From contig JAVHLC010000002.1 in the NCBI GenBank assembly GCA_031082315.1, forward strand, positions 1-64,000: a stretch of DNA of 64,000 nt. Reading direction: 5' to 3'. Below the pieces are notes generated by a model. It was not told where the DNA came from. It ran no database searches and saw nothing but the letters and a program-made list of their open reading frames with translations. This DNA comes from Thermodesulfobacteriota bacterium (GTDB lineage Bacteria; Desulfobacterota; QYQD01). Shown piece by piece: positions 7,898 to 15,791 of this stretch (positions are counted from its first letter, which is position 1; every line of letters starts with the position of its first letter). The position numbers and the translations under genes were made by a program.

Positions 7898-7926
7898 ACT
7901 GTAATGATTCACCATAAGTTTGTCAA
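7898..7926 (-). promoter_or_regulatory. Sigma-70 promoter for riboswitch-kimA
   Basis: On the minus strand TTGACA (7926-7921) is followed after 17 bases by TACAGT (7903-7898), placing the transcript start near 7890, a few bases before the riboswitch core. Spacing and -35 box are canonical; the -10 box differs from consensus at two positions. Confidence 0.6.
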
Positions 7927-8015
7927 GCGCCAAATTGTCCCTTGTAAATGCAATATGATTATGTCACCCCTAAAATCCCTTTTTTAGTAACAATTTAGCG
8001 TTTTGAAAATGCATG

Positions 8016-8170
8016 ATAAAAAGTGCAAAGAAACATATCAAATCTGGAACTCAGAAACTCAGGGAAGTGCAAACACAAATAAAGAGGGTCTATCTGTTCC
8101 TGATTTCCTGAGTTCCAGATTAATAGCCTTTTTTGAGTGTAGGACTGTTTCAAACACCTAACGTGTTACC
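8016..8170 (-). repeat. 156-bp dispersed repeat, copy 2 (after ATPase)
   Basis: This is the partner of 2830-2985, with the same internal AATCTGGAACTCAG and CTGAGTTCCAGATT arms and the same AACACCTAACGTGTTACC end. The end overlaps the 3' terminus of the ATPase gene: the TAA stop (8168-8166) is made from the TTA of the repeat's GTGTTACC. Confidence 0.75.
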
Positions 8171-10844
8171 GCGATTTTTTTCTTGATACCCATTTTCTTA
8201 TCTCTTCTGCCGCAAACAGGATAAAGGCAAAAGGAATCAGGATAAACCACACCTTTACGGCGATGGGATAAGTGGAGAATATCTTATTACCCCAGGGATG
8301 ATAGACGATAAATAACTGCAACATAAGCTCAGATGCTATGCCGACAAATATCAATTTGTTAGAGAAAAAGCCGATGCGGAATACAGATTCCCGGAAGGAG
8401 CGGCAAGCGAAGATATTGGCCACCTGAGTGATTATTATCGCCGTAAGGCAGGCGGTGGTGGCCTGCATGTAAAGCGGATGGTTTGCGGCCAGCATTTCTC
8501 CCCACTTCCAGCCGCCGGTATTCAACACATAAAAGAATCCAAATAGCCCTGCTGCGGCCTCTATAGGGCCGAGGAATAAATAGGCACGGCTCAGGAGTTT
8601 TAAATTCAGGAGCCTCTCCTCAGGGCTTCTCGGCGGCTGTCTCATGACCTCCCGGCTGGGTTTTTCCGCCCCCAGGGCGAGGGCCGGGAGCATGTCCGTC
8701 CCCAGGTCAACCGCCAGTATCTGCATGATAGTCAGGGGTAGAGGGATTCTGAAAAGCACATAGGCAAGATAAGGCACCATCTCAGGGATGTTTGATGAGA
8801 ATATGTAACTTATAAATTTTCTTATGTTCTCATACACGGCCCGGCCTTCCTCTACGGCGTTCACGATGGTGGCAAAGTTGTCATCGAGTAGTATCATATC
8901 CGCGGCTTCCTTGGCCACGTCGGTTCCAGAGATGCCCATGGCGATACCAATATCCGCCTTCTTCAAAGCCGGGGCGTCGTTTACTCCATCACCGGTCACG
9001 GCCACCCTCTCCCCCTCTTCCTTAAGAATGGATACTACCCTCATCTTGTGCTTGGGTGTCATCCTGGCAAATACTATCTCTTTCTCGGTGAGTTTTTCTC
9101 TGAGTTCCCTATCACCCATCCTCTCGAATTCATGCCCCTCTATCACCACCGGATTACCCTTTACCAGCCCTATCTCTCTGGCAATGGCCAGGGCCGTCCG
9201 GCTTCCGTCGCCGGTAATCATTATCACCTTTATGCCCGCCGCATGGCATCTCTCCAGGGCTTCAGGGACTTCCGGCCTGGGCGGGTCTTCCAGACCGATC
9301 AGTCCTACAAAGACCATATTGGTTTCGAGTGACGCGGCGTTGAGATTTGAAATTTGAGATTTGAAATTTGAGATTTCTGCCATCTCTTTGTAGGCAAAAG
9401 CAAGCACCCTTAACCCCATATCCGTCAATGAATGATAGGCATCCATAATTCTTTTTTTGTCAGTCTCATTTAACGGGATTACCCCTTTGTTTATCAGTAT
9501 GTGGCTGCATAATGGTAAAACGCTTTCTAAAGCCCCTTTGGTAAAGGCGAAAAATCCCCCCTCCCCCCCCTTTGGCAAAGGGGGGTCGGGGGGGATTTTA
9601 TTCACAGCGGTCATCCGCTTTCTTTCGGAATCAAAGGGTATTTCAAACACTCGCTCTGCCTTTAAATCCCCAACGGTTTCCCTTGCCGCCCTTAACAGCG
9701 CGATTTCTGTGGGATCTCCTTTGTATTGCCCATCAATAAGCCGGGTATTGTTACAAAAATAGGCTATTCTCATCAGGCTGTTGACTGTGGACTGCTGCTC
9801 ATCGACCGTCCATATTTTTTTTGCCTCCATCCGGTTTTGGGTAAGGGTGCCGGTCTTGTCTGTGCATATAACGGTCACCGATCCCAGGGTTTCAACCGAA
9901 GTGAGGGTCTTTATCAGGGCCATTTTCCTGGCCATCCTCTGGCTCCCCATGGCCAGGGAGAGGGTGACCGTGGGGAGCAACCCTTCCGGCACATTGGCCA
10001 CGATTATACCCACGGCAAAGATAAAGTTCTCCCAGAACCCCCTTCCAACGAGGTGCCCGATAACGAAAAAGACAACGCCTGTTATGGTGGCTATAAAGGC
10101 GATGATCCTGGTCACTTTAATAATCTCTTTCTGGAGGGGGCTTAGACCGGCTTCCACGGCGCTGGTCAGGTGGGCTATACGGCCGAACTCGGTCCGCATA
10201 CCGGTGGCAAAGACTATAGCCTTTCCAGAACCGCTGACTACAGTCGTTCCGGCAAAGGCGATATTTCTGCTTACTATCAGTTCCTCCTCGCCGGGTTCAT
10301 GATGCAACGACACGGGTTCGGATTCGCCGGTGAGAGGGGCATTGTTTACCATAAGGTAGGTGACATCTATAAGCCTGGCATCTGCCGGGACCTTGTCGCC
10401 TTCGGAAAGGATGATTAAATCGCCTGGTACTACCTCTCTGGCCGGCAGCTCCCTTTCTCCCCCTTCCCTTATTACTTTCACCTGAAAAGGAAGGAGAAGT
10501 CTTAATTTCTCAATGGCCTTTTCCGCCTTGTATTCCTGTATAAATGTAAAGACGGCGTTGATGAATATTACACCCACTATGGCCAGGCCGAGGGTCAGCA
10601 TCCCCTCTCCGGGGTGCAGATATTCTGATAAAAAGGCCAGCCCGGCCCCTATCCAGAGGAGTATGGCCAGGAAATGGGTAAACTGTCTCAGAAAACGGAT
10701 GGATAAGGAGGTCTTCCTCACCTCTCTGATCTCATTGGGGCCGAATTCCAGAAGCCGCTTTTGGGACTCTTCTTCGGTGAGGCCGCTTTCTGATGTGACC
10801 AGATTGCGTAAAACTTCTTCTCTGGTGAGGTTATTAATCTTCAT
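8166..10844 (-). CDS. P-type cation ATPase, Na,K-ATPase-like (P2C type)
   Basis: This 892-residue ion pump has the N-terminal cation ATPase domain, actuator loop TGES (172-175), M4 motif ANVPEGLLPTVT (283-294), phosphorylation site DKTGT (329-333), nucleotide domain with KGALE, hinge GDGVND (618-623), and M5-M6 with SNIPEMVPYLAY and AVDLGTDMLPALAL. The M4 and M6 motifs resemble the animal Na,K-ATPase alpha chain more than Ca2+ pumps, so Na+ or K+ transport is my inference. Two segments look like repeat DNA read in frame: about residues 416-432 and 490-503. It overlaps the upstream stress-protein gene by 11 bp, and its stop codon comes from a dispersed repeat. Confidence 0.9.
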   Translation of the reverse strand: MKINNLTREEVLRNLVTSESGLTEEESQKRLLEFGPNEIREVRKTSLSIRFLRQFTHFLAILLWIGAGLAFLSEYLHPGEGMLTLGLAIVGVIFINAVFTFIQEYKAEKAIEKLRLLLPFQVKVIREGGERELPAREVVPGDLIILSEGDKVPADARLIDVTYLMVNNAPLTGESEPVSLHHEPGEEELIVSRNIAFAGTTVVSGSGKAIVFATGMRTEFGRIAHLTSAVEAGLSPLQKEIIKVTRIIAFIATITGVVFFVIGHLVGRGFWENFIFAVGIIVANVPEGLLPTVTLSLAMGSQRMARKMALIKTLTSVETLGSVTVICTDKTGTLTQNRMEAKKIWTVDEQQSTVNSLMRIAYFCNNTRLIDGQYKGDPTEIALLRAARETVGDLKAERVFEIPFDSERKRMTAVNKIPPDPPLPKGGEGGFFAFTKGALESVLPLCSHILINKGVIPLNETDKKRIMDAYHSLTDMGLRVLAFAYKEMAEISNFKSQISNLNAASLETNMVFVGLIGLEDPPRPEVPEALERCHAAGIKVIMITGDGSRTALAIAREIGLVKGNPVVIEGHEFERMGDRELREKLTEKEIVFARMTPKHKMRVVSILKEEGERVAVTGDGVNDAPALKKADIGIAMGISGTDVAKEAADMILLDDNFATIVNAVEEGRAVYENIRKFISYIFSSNIPEMVPYLAYVLFRIPLPLTIMQILAVDLGTDMLPALALGAEKPSREVMRQPPRSPEERLLNLKLLSRAYLFLGPIEAAAGLFGFFYVLNTGGWKWGEMLAANHPLYMQATTACLTAIIITQVANIFACRSFRESVFRIGFFSNKLIFVGIASELMLQLFIVYHPWGNKIFSTYPIAVKVWFILIPFAFILFAAEEIRKWVSRKKSR
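9345..9385 (-). repeat. Tandem GAGATTTGAAATTT repeat inside the ATPase gene
   Basis: Alternating GAGATTTGAAATTT units read in frame as the low-complexity segment EISNFKSQISNLNA (about residues 490-503), just before the VGLIGLEDPPRPEV motif. Such units are common intergenic repeats in bacteria. Here the segment expands a surface loop of the pump without breaking the frame. Confidence 0.6.
9546..9600 (-). repeat. CCCTTTGG palindromic repeat inserted in the ATPase gene
   Basis: A near-palindrome, AATCCCCCCTCCCCCCCC, TTTGGCAAA, then GGGGGGTCGGGGGGATT, lies in frame and is read on the minus strand as IPPDPPLPKGGEGGFF (about residues 417-432) directly before the conserved FTKGALE motif. The same palindrome type lies between genes at 44371-44446 and 59943-60022. 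It keeps the reading frame open. Confidence 0.75.
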
Positions 10845-11676
10845 GCCGGGGGCTCAGGATTATGAGGTCGCAGGGTGTCATTCTCAGGACATCTTCCACG
10901 GGATTGCCTTTCAGAACCGCACTTAACAGGTTCCTTTGGCTGGCTCCCATTATTATCAGGTCGTGCCTTTTGGCCGCCGCCTCTATGGTTATACTCCGGG
11001 CTGTGGCGCCGGGCAAAAACCGGCCTTCAATCTCAATCTTATGTTTCCGGATATGCCCTATGAAATCCGTGATGTCTCCCGGCAATCTCTTTTCCCATTG
11101 GGCCGGAGTCAGATGTATCTCGCCATGGAAAAACCTGGTCATGGGCCTTGTGGCATGAAAGACGAACACCTTTGAACCAAAACTCTGGGCTATCTTTGAG
11201 GTGAAGTACGCCCTTTCTGCTATACGGTCAATCATGGCTTTCAAGGGTACGAGTATTTTGTGCGGGTGTATCTTTCCCATGTGCACCACCCGCACCAGGG
11301 CTACGGAGCAGGGAAGTTTTAGAGAAAGGCCTCTGGCAACGGTGCCGGCGTAGAATCTTTTCTCAATATCTTCCCTCCGCGTGGAGGCAAAAACTATGTC
11401 GATCTTTTCTTGCCTGACAATTTTGTCAATCTCTTTCACCGGGTCTCCGGTCCCTATAATGCTCTCCACCGGAAGGTCCATAGCCAGGGCCGCATTAAAT
11501 AGTCTCTTCATGGCATCCTCGGCCCGATCCAGGCCGGCTCCGGACATCCCCTTTTCCGCCACAAAACACAGGTAGAACCTTGCCGCGCAGGCCCGCGCCA
11601 GGTTCATGGCATACCTTGCCGCGATCTCTGAATTCAGGTGTTCATTAACTGCGGATAAAATTTTTTTGTACGTCAT
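10834..11676 (-). CDS. Universal stress protein, tandem UspA domains
   Basis: This 280-residue cytosolic protein has two UspA folds. The first covers about 1-130 (start TYKKILSAVNEHLNSE, end LKLPCSVALVRV) and the second about 135-276 (start HKILVPL, end IMGASQRNLLSAVLKGNPVE, matching the G-x2-G-x9-G-S/T nucleotide loop only loosely). Its last bases overlap the start of the P-type ATPase by 11 bp, so the two are one operon and probably translationally coupled. It may tune the pump, as Usp proteins are known to do for other transporters; this is inference. Confidence 0.88.
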   Translation of the reverse strand: MTYKKILSAVNEHLNSEIAARYAMNLARACAARFYLCFVAEKGMSGAGLDRAEDAMKRLFNAALAMDLPVESIIGTGDPVKEIDKIVRQEKIDIVFASTRREDIEKRFYAGTVARGLSLKLPCSVALVRVVHMGKIHPHKILVPLKAMIDRIAERAYFTSKIAQSFGSKVFVFHATRPMTRFFHGEIHLTPAQWEKRLPGDITDFIGHIRKHKIEIEGRFLPGATARSITIEAAAKRHDLIIMGASQRNLLSAVLKGNPVEDVLRMTPCDLIILSPRHED

Positions 11677-11755
11677 GGCAATCTTCTTTAAACTATAATC
11701 ATAAAAAATCCGACAAGAAAATTATGCAAATTCAGATCGTTGTTTCAACTTAATT

Positions 11756-11900
11756 GGTGTTCATCCGGAAACTAATGTTTCCGGCTTCACGCTTTCAGCA
11801 ATCAGCGATTAGCTGTCAGCAAAACCTAAGACAAGACAAACAACACATTAAGCTGAACGCTGACAGCTCATCCGGAATTCTTGGATTTCCGGATTAAAAC
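11756..11900 (+). repeat. Palindromic dispersed element, family A copy 1
   Basis: The element begins GTGTTCATCCGGAAAC and ends with GATTTCCGGATTAAAAC, giving near-inverted ends. The interior holds TCAGC/GCTGA-rich arms around a CAACACATTAAGCTGAACGC core shared with the other copies. Nine bases, AACTTAATT, occur directly on both sides (11747-11755 and 11901-11909), as a target duplication would. Related copies lie at 14000, 24938, 27165, 51014 and 62550. Confidence 0.7.
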
Positions 11901-11933
11901 AACTTAATTAAAGTTTAGGGTTCAAAAAAAGAG

Positions 11934-11962
11934 TTGTCAACGAATAAGAATAATCGTATTAT
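11934..11962 (+). promoter_or_regulatory. Sigma-70 promoter for the small SAP-like gene
   Basis: TTGTCA (11934-11939) and TATTAT (11957-11962) are separated by exactly 17 bases and lie about 40 bp ahead of the ATG at 12001. GGGAGG at 11985-11990 provides the ribosome site. Confidence 0.6.
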
Positions 11963-12000
11963 TTTTTATGATCGTTTAAGAACAGGGAGGTTATTTGACT

Positions 12001-12276
12001 ATGGCGGCAAAAGCTAAAAAAGAGGCGGCGGCGAAGGCCCAAAAGCCGAAGGCTCCGGCGGCAGTGAAGAAAGAAGGGGCCGGCGTTACGGCGAAGGCCA
12101 AGGCCATGGCAACAAAAAGGGCCAAAGGTTTGAACATCTCTATCGAGGGCCTCACGCTTGCAGACGCTGTCAGGGCCATCCAGCGCGCCGAAGGCAATTT
12201 TGACTGTTTCGGCACGGCTATCGTATATTGCGATCAGGCCGATTGCTGCTGGCGTTTTGCCTGTTTGACGACTTAA
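12001..12276 (+). CDS. Lys/Ala-rich small protein with Cys-rich tail
   Basis: This 91-residue protein has a basic Ala/Lys-rich first half (1-40, histone-H1-like composition) and a compact second half: ISIEGLTLADAVRAIQRAEG, then FDCFGTAIVYCDQADCCWRF and a final Cys. I recall the module with CFGTA-x-YCDQ-x-C-x-W-x-C at the end of SAP-like small proteins of deltaproteobacteria; its function is unknown. The arrangement suggests a nucleic-acid-binding tail joined to a metal-binding knuckle, which is inference. I chose the ATG at 12001 because GGGAGG is 10 bases upstream; a TTG at 11995 is too close to it. Confidence 0.7.
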   Translation: MAAKAKKEAAAKAQKPKAPAAVKKEGAGVTAKAKAMATKRAKGLNISIEGLTLADAVRAIQRAEGNFDCFGTAIVYCDQADCCWRFACLTT

Positions 12277-12286
12277 CTATAAGGCC

Positions 12287-12394
12287 ATGTGCGGACTGGG
12301 GTTTCTCGGCTTACTGCTCTGGATTGCAGTTATCGCCGGATGGCCGGTATTAGTATATATCTGCGTAAAGAACCTCTTGGCCATTAAAAAGTAG
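12287..12394 (+). CDS. Small single-span membrane protein (35 aa)
   Basis: ATG at 12287 opens a 35-codon frame that reads MCGLGFLGLLLWIAVIAGWP, then VLVYICVKNLLAIKK. It has one hydrophobic helix and a basic end, the usual make-up of a small membrane protein. It starts 10 bp after the preceding gene's stop and ends exactly at the stop codon of the convergent aminotransferase. The ribosome site (AAGG) is weak. Chance cannot be excluded for so short a frame. Confidence 0.5.
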   Translation: MCGLGFLGLLLWIAVIAGWPVLVYICVKNLLAIKK

Positions 12395-13522
12395 CTAAGC
12401 CAGTGCTGCGGCAATCCTGTCCACAATAAAGGATTGCTCGTCTTCCGTAAGAAAAGGATGCATAGGCAGGGAGAGTATTTCCCCGGCCACGGATTCAGAG
12501 ACAGGGAAGTCTCCCGGACGGTGTCCCAGATAATCGAGGGCTGTCTGCAGGTGCAGGGGTTTTGGATAGTGGATAGCGGTGGGGATGCCATCTTTCCTGA
12601 GCGACTCAGCCAGATGGTCACGTCTTTTTACCCGGATGGAATATTGGGCATAGACGCTTTTATTATGCGCCAAGATGGCGGGTGGGATTACCGTTGGTTG
12701 GAGGTCCTTTAATTTTTCTGTGTAGTACGCCCCGCATTTCTGCCTCAAAATAAGCTCATCTTCAAAGTGCCTGAACTTGGCAAGCAAAACAGCCGCCTGA
12801 ATTGTGTCCAGGCGGCTGTTTAAACCGACATACTTATGCTCATATTTTTCCTGAGAGCCGTGTTCGCGCAGGTGACGCACCTTCCCGGCCAAGGAATCAT
12901 CACCGGTAAACACCATCCCCCCATCGCCATAGCAGCCCAATGGTTTCGAAGGGAAAAATGATGTGGCCGCCACGTCAGTAAGGGAACAGGAGCGCCTGTC
13001 TTTATAGGTTGCGCCAAAGGATTGACAGGCGTCCTCTAAGACAAAAAGATCATGTCGTTGGGCTATAGATTTTAAAGCGTCAAAATCTGCACATTGACCA
13101 TACAGGCTTACGGCTATAATACCTTTAATCCTGAATTCTTCTGTTTTCTTCTTCTGTTCTATTATCCCGGCTATTTTCGCGGGGTCAAGGTTGTAGGTGC
13201 TGTCTTCGATGTCTGCAAAGACCGGTTTGGCCTTTAACAGGGAGATGACCTCGGCTGTGGCAATAAAGCTGAAGGGGGTAGTTATAATTTCGTCCCCTGG
13301 TTTTATATCGTAAGCCATAAGGGCTAAAAGCAAGGCATCGGTCCCGGAACTGACACCTATGGCGTGCTTCACTCCCACATAGGCGGCAAGTTGCTCTTCC
13401 AATTCTTTTATTTCCGGTCCCATTATGAACCGGGTTGAGTTCAAAACCTTGTCTATGGCCCGGTCAATCTCTTCTTTGTAGGAGAGATATTGGCGTCTTA
13501 AGTCAACGAAGTTCAATCTCAT
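12395..13522 (-). CDS. DegT/DnrJ/EryC1/StrS sugar aminotransferase
   Basis: This 375-residue PLP-dependent enzyme of the sugar aminotransferase family transfers an amino group to keto-sugar nucleotides for surface polysaccharide. Visible are the N-terminal FVDLRRQY, the SSGTDALLLAL cofactor loop, EDACQSFGA, the PLP lysine in SFFPSKPLGCYGDGG (Lys193), and GLNSRLDTIQAAVL. It resembles WbpE/PglE-type enzymes, but the exact sugar cannot be told from sequence. It stands alone between small genes, without the usual dehydrogenase or acetyltransferase partners. A second, distinct member of the superfamily (KdnA-like) is at 60062. Confidence 0.88.
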   Translation of the reverse strand: MRLNFVDLRRQYLSYKEEIDRAIDKVLNSTRFIMGPEIKELEEQLAAYVGVKHAIGVSSGTDALLLALMAYDIKPGDEIITTPFSFIATAEVISLLKAKPVFADIEDSTYNLDPAKIAGIIEQKKKTEEFRIKGIIAVSLYGQCADFDALKSIAQRHDLFVLEDACQSFGATYKDRRSCSLTDVAATSFFPSKPLGCYGDGGMVFTGDDSLAGKVRHLREHGSQEKYEHKYVGLNSRLDTIQAAVLLAKFRHFEDELILRQKCGAYYTEKLKDLQPTVIPPAILAHNKSVYAQYSIRVKRRDHLAESLRKDGIPTAIHYPKPLHLQTALDYLGHRPGDFPVSESVAGEILSLPMHPFLTEDEQSFIVDRIAAALA

Positions 13523-13724
13523 ACCCCTTAAATTTTATATCCGGTTATGTCCTGCTGATGCGAAAAACATTTGACGGTGCACTTTAATTTATACAGGTAT
13601 TAACTGCAAGTGAAAAGATGCTCACGGTCTATATTCCGTCGTTATGTTATGCCCAAATCCACCTCTAGTTTGGCTATCAAGATTAACATCAGCAGGTTGG
13701 TATTCCTGATCACCAGCAAGATAT

Positions 13725-13835
13725 TAGATGCAAGGCGCCGAGGAGCGACAACTGAGGCGTATGGAGCAATACGCCGCAAGGAGGAGCGAGCGAAGACAAC
13801 GCCGCAGATGATGTCTTGATGGTGGATCAGGGTTA
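13725..13835. repeat. Arg-rich-looking dispersed repeat
   Basis: GATGCAAGGCGCCGAGGAGC through to GATGATGTCTTGATGG resembles a GAGCGA-rich repeat that I remember from intergenic regions of Geobacter-like genomes. It contains GAGGCGTATGGAGCAATACGCC, whose GGCGTAT and ATACGCC arms form a hairpin. No other copy lies in this window. It is not coding as far as I can see. Confidence 0.4.
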
Positions 13836-13908
13836 TGTACGGATAATTGACACTCAATGACAATTAGGGTATGTATTATATAATTTTCCACAATGAATGA
13901 TAAAATAA

Positions 13909-13938
13909 TTGACACCCGTTAACCGCTTGATATATAAC
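13909..13938 (+). promoter_or_regulatory. Possible sigma-70 promoter upstream of the NtrC-family regulator
   Basis: TTGACA at 13909-13914 is followed 18 bases later by TATAAC (13933-13938), or 16 bases later by TATATA. It lies about 250 bp ahead of the regulator gene, and a family A repeat sits between them. A further ATGACA-N16-TATAAT pair lies at 13857-13884. Confidence 0.45.
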
Positions 13939-13999
13939 TCCTTAGCCCGGCCGGTTAAGTCAGGCGGGTTGACTAGTATAAGTATTTTTGACGGTTAAT

Positions 14000-14160
14000 T
14001 AGTTTTCGTCCGGAAACCAAAAAATTCCGGACGAGCTTTCAGCACTCAGCTATCAGCGTTCAGCTTAATGTGTTGTTTGTCTTGTCTTAGGTTTTTGCTG
14101 ACGGCTGAAAGCTGATCGCTGTAAGCGTGAAGCCGGAAACGGTAGTTTCCGGATGAACAC
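14000..14160 (-). repeat. Palindromic dispersed element, family A copy 2
   Basis: This copy is inverted relative to copy 1: it starts GTTTTCGTCCGGAAACC and ends TTTCCGGATGAACAC, with the same interior (GCGTTCAGCTTAATGTGTTG). TAATTA occurs on each side (13994-13999 and 14161-14166). Copies 1 and 2 bracket the 12-13.5 kb block as inverted repeats. Confidence 0.7.
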
Positions 14161-14183
14161 TAATTATAAAAAGAGGCTTAATT

Positions 14184-15590
14184 ATGGGAAATGAGACGAT
14201 TCTCGTTGTAGATGATTCCCCGGCTGTTTTAAGCGGCATTGCTGAAATTTTACAGTCTAACGGCTATACCGTGGATACCGCGTCTGACGGAGCAATAGCC
14301 GTCGATAAGATTAATGACAAATTTTATGACATAATTTTGACAGATCTGGCTATGCCCAAAAAGGATGGCATGGAACTGCTGAAATATATTACCGAAAATT
14401 CACCGGAGTCTATGTGTATTATCATCACCGGTTACGGCACTATCAAAAACGCGGTTGAGGCCATTCGATTAGGCGCCTTTGATTATCTGACCAAGCCGGT
14501 CAAATCGGAAGAAATACAGGTAGTTATTGAAAGAGCTCTCAATTACCGGGACTTAAAACGGGAAAATACCACTCTAAAAAAACAAGTTAATGCCAGATAC
14601 GCTTACGAAAATATCGTTGGAGACAGTGAAAATATCTGCGAAGTTTTCCGCCTTATTGATAAGGTAGCCCAGACGGATAGCACGGTCTTGATAATGGGAG
14701 AGAGCGGGACCGGGAAAGAATTGATCGCGCATGCCATCCACTATCAAAGCGATCGCCGGGATAAGCCGTTTATCCCGGTCAACTGCGGCGCTATTCCGGA
14801 AGAGCTGCTGGAAAGCGAGTTATTCGGCCATGAAAAAGGCGCTTTTACACATGCCATTCGCACGCGTATCGGACGTTTTGAACTGGCCCATAACGGGACT
14901 ATTTTCCTGGACGAAATAGGCGATATGAGCCCCAACCTCCAGGTAAAAATCTTACGCGTCCTGCAAGGCCACCAGTTTGAACGTATCGGAGGGACCAAAA
15001 CCATTAAAACAGATATCCGGGTCATCGCCGCTACCAATAAAAATCTGGAAGAGGCCGTGGAAAGCGGGCGATTCAGGGAAGATCTTTATTATCGGCTTAA
15101 TGTTATCCCTATCCATGTCCCGCCGTTGAGAGAACGCGTCGGTGATATTCCTCTTCTGGTGCATCATTTCCTGGAAAAATTTAACAAGAGTAAGAAGAAA
15201 AATATAAAATCTATTTCTAAAGAGGTCATGCAATGCTTCATGTCTTATGACTGGCCGGGGAATGTTCGCGAGCTGGAAAATATGACCGAGCGGCTGATCA
15301 TACTGGCCAATGATGATAAGATCACCGTACGCGACTTGCCGGAAAGATTGCTGGCCCATCGTAAGAAGGATACCGCCCAATCACAACCACATAATGCCCT
15401 TCCTGAAGAGGGCCTTTATCTGCATGCCGCCGTTAACGAGTTTGAAAGGAATCTGATCCTGCAGGCATTAGACAGGGCCGGCTGGGTAAAAAATAAGGCC
15501 GCACAATTGCTCAATCTCAACCGGACGACCCTTATTGAGAAGATGAAAAAGCAAAAACTAATGAAGCCTGCCAATCCCATGGATAATTAA
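14184..15590 (+). CDS. Sigma-54-type response regulator, NtrC family, with altered GAFTGA loop
   Basis: The 468 residues comprise a receiver domain (Asp54 in LTDLAMPK), an AAA+ sigma-54 activator domain (Walker A GESGTGKE at 172-179, Walker B TIFLDEIGD, arginine region WPGNVRELEN) and a Fis-type helix-turn-helix (KNKAAQLLNLNRTTLIEKM). The sigma-54-contact loop, normally GAFTGA, reads GAFTHA here (His223). That Gly is among the most conserved in the family, so contact with sigma-54 may be altered. It is followed 130 bp later by a sigma-54 promoter and lies ahead of the flagellar genes, suggesting a flagellar master regulator like FleQ/FlrA; this is inference. Confidence 0.9.
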   Translation: MGNETILVVDDSPAVLSGIAEILQSNGYTVDTASDGAIAVDKINDKFYDIILTDLAMPKKDGMELLKYITENSPESMCIIITGYGTIKNAVEAIRLGAFDYLTKPVKSEEIQVVIERALNYRDLKRENTTLKKQVNARYAYENIVGDSENICEVFRLIDKVAQTDSTVLIMGESGTGKELIAHAIHYQSDRRDKPFIPVNCGAIPEELLESELFGHEKGAFTHAIRTRIGRFELAHNGTIFLDEIGDMSPNLQVKILRVLQGHQFERIGGTKTIKTDIRVIAATNKNLEEAVESGRFREDLYYRLNVIPIHVPPLRERVGDIPLLVHHFLEKFNKSKKKNIKSISKEVMQCFMSYDWPGNVRELENMTERLIILANDDKITVRDLPERLLAHRKKDTAQSQPHNALPEEGLYLHAAVNEFERNLILQALDRAGWVKNKAAQLLNLNRTTLIEKMKKQKLMKPANPMDN

Positions 15591-15718
15591 GTATTTGTCA
15601 AAAATTTGACCATATAGTCCTTAACCTCCCCTTGCCTTACCCACTGAGGGCGGGCGTCTGATAATCTCTACATACGTAACTATTTGTATATAAGAACTAA
15701 GTTCTGTCTTGACCACTT

Positions 15719-15735
15719 GTGGCATACTCCTTGCT
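15719..15735 (+). promoter_or_regulatory. Sigma-54 promoter for the TPR-kinase-regulator genes
   Basis: TGGCATACTCCTTGCT carries the -24 (TGGCA) and -12 (TTGCT) elements at exact consensus spacing, about 57 bp before the TPR gene. It would place the TPR protein and the two-component genes behind it under sigma-54, as in flagellar hierarchies. Confidence 0.75.
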
Positions 15736-15791
15736 TTCTCCTTTGGCAGGGTGTCTGGTTTATTCATTTTTTATGAAAACTGAGAGTATGT

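Noticed and set aside
11756-14160. Composite transposon formed by inverted family A copies 1 and 2
   Set aside because: The copies are inverted and flank 2.1 kb, but no transposase lies between them and each has its own flank duplication, so separate insertions fit better.
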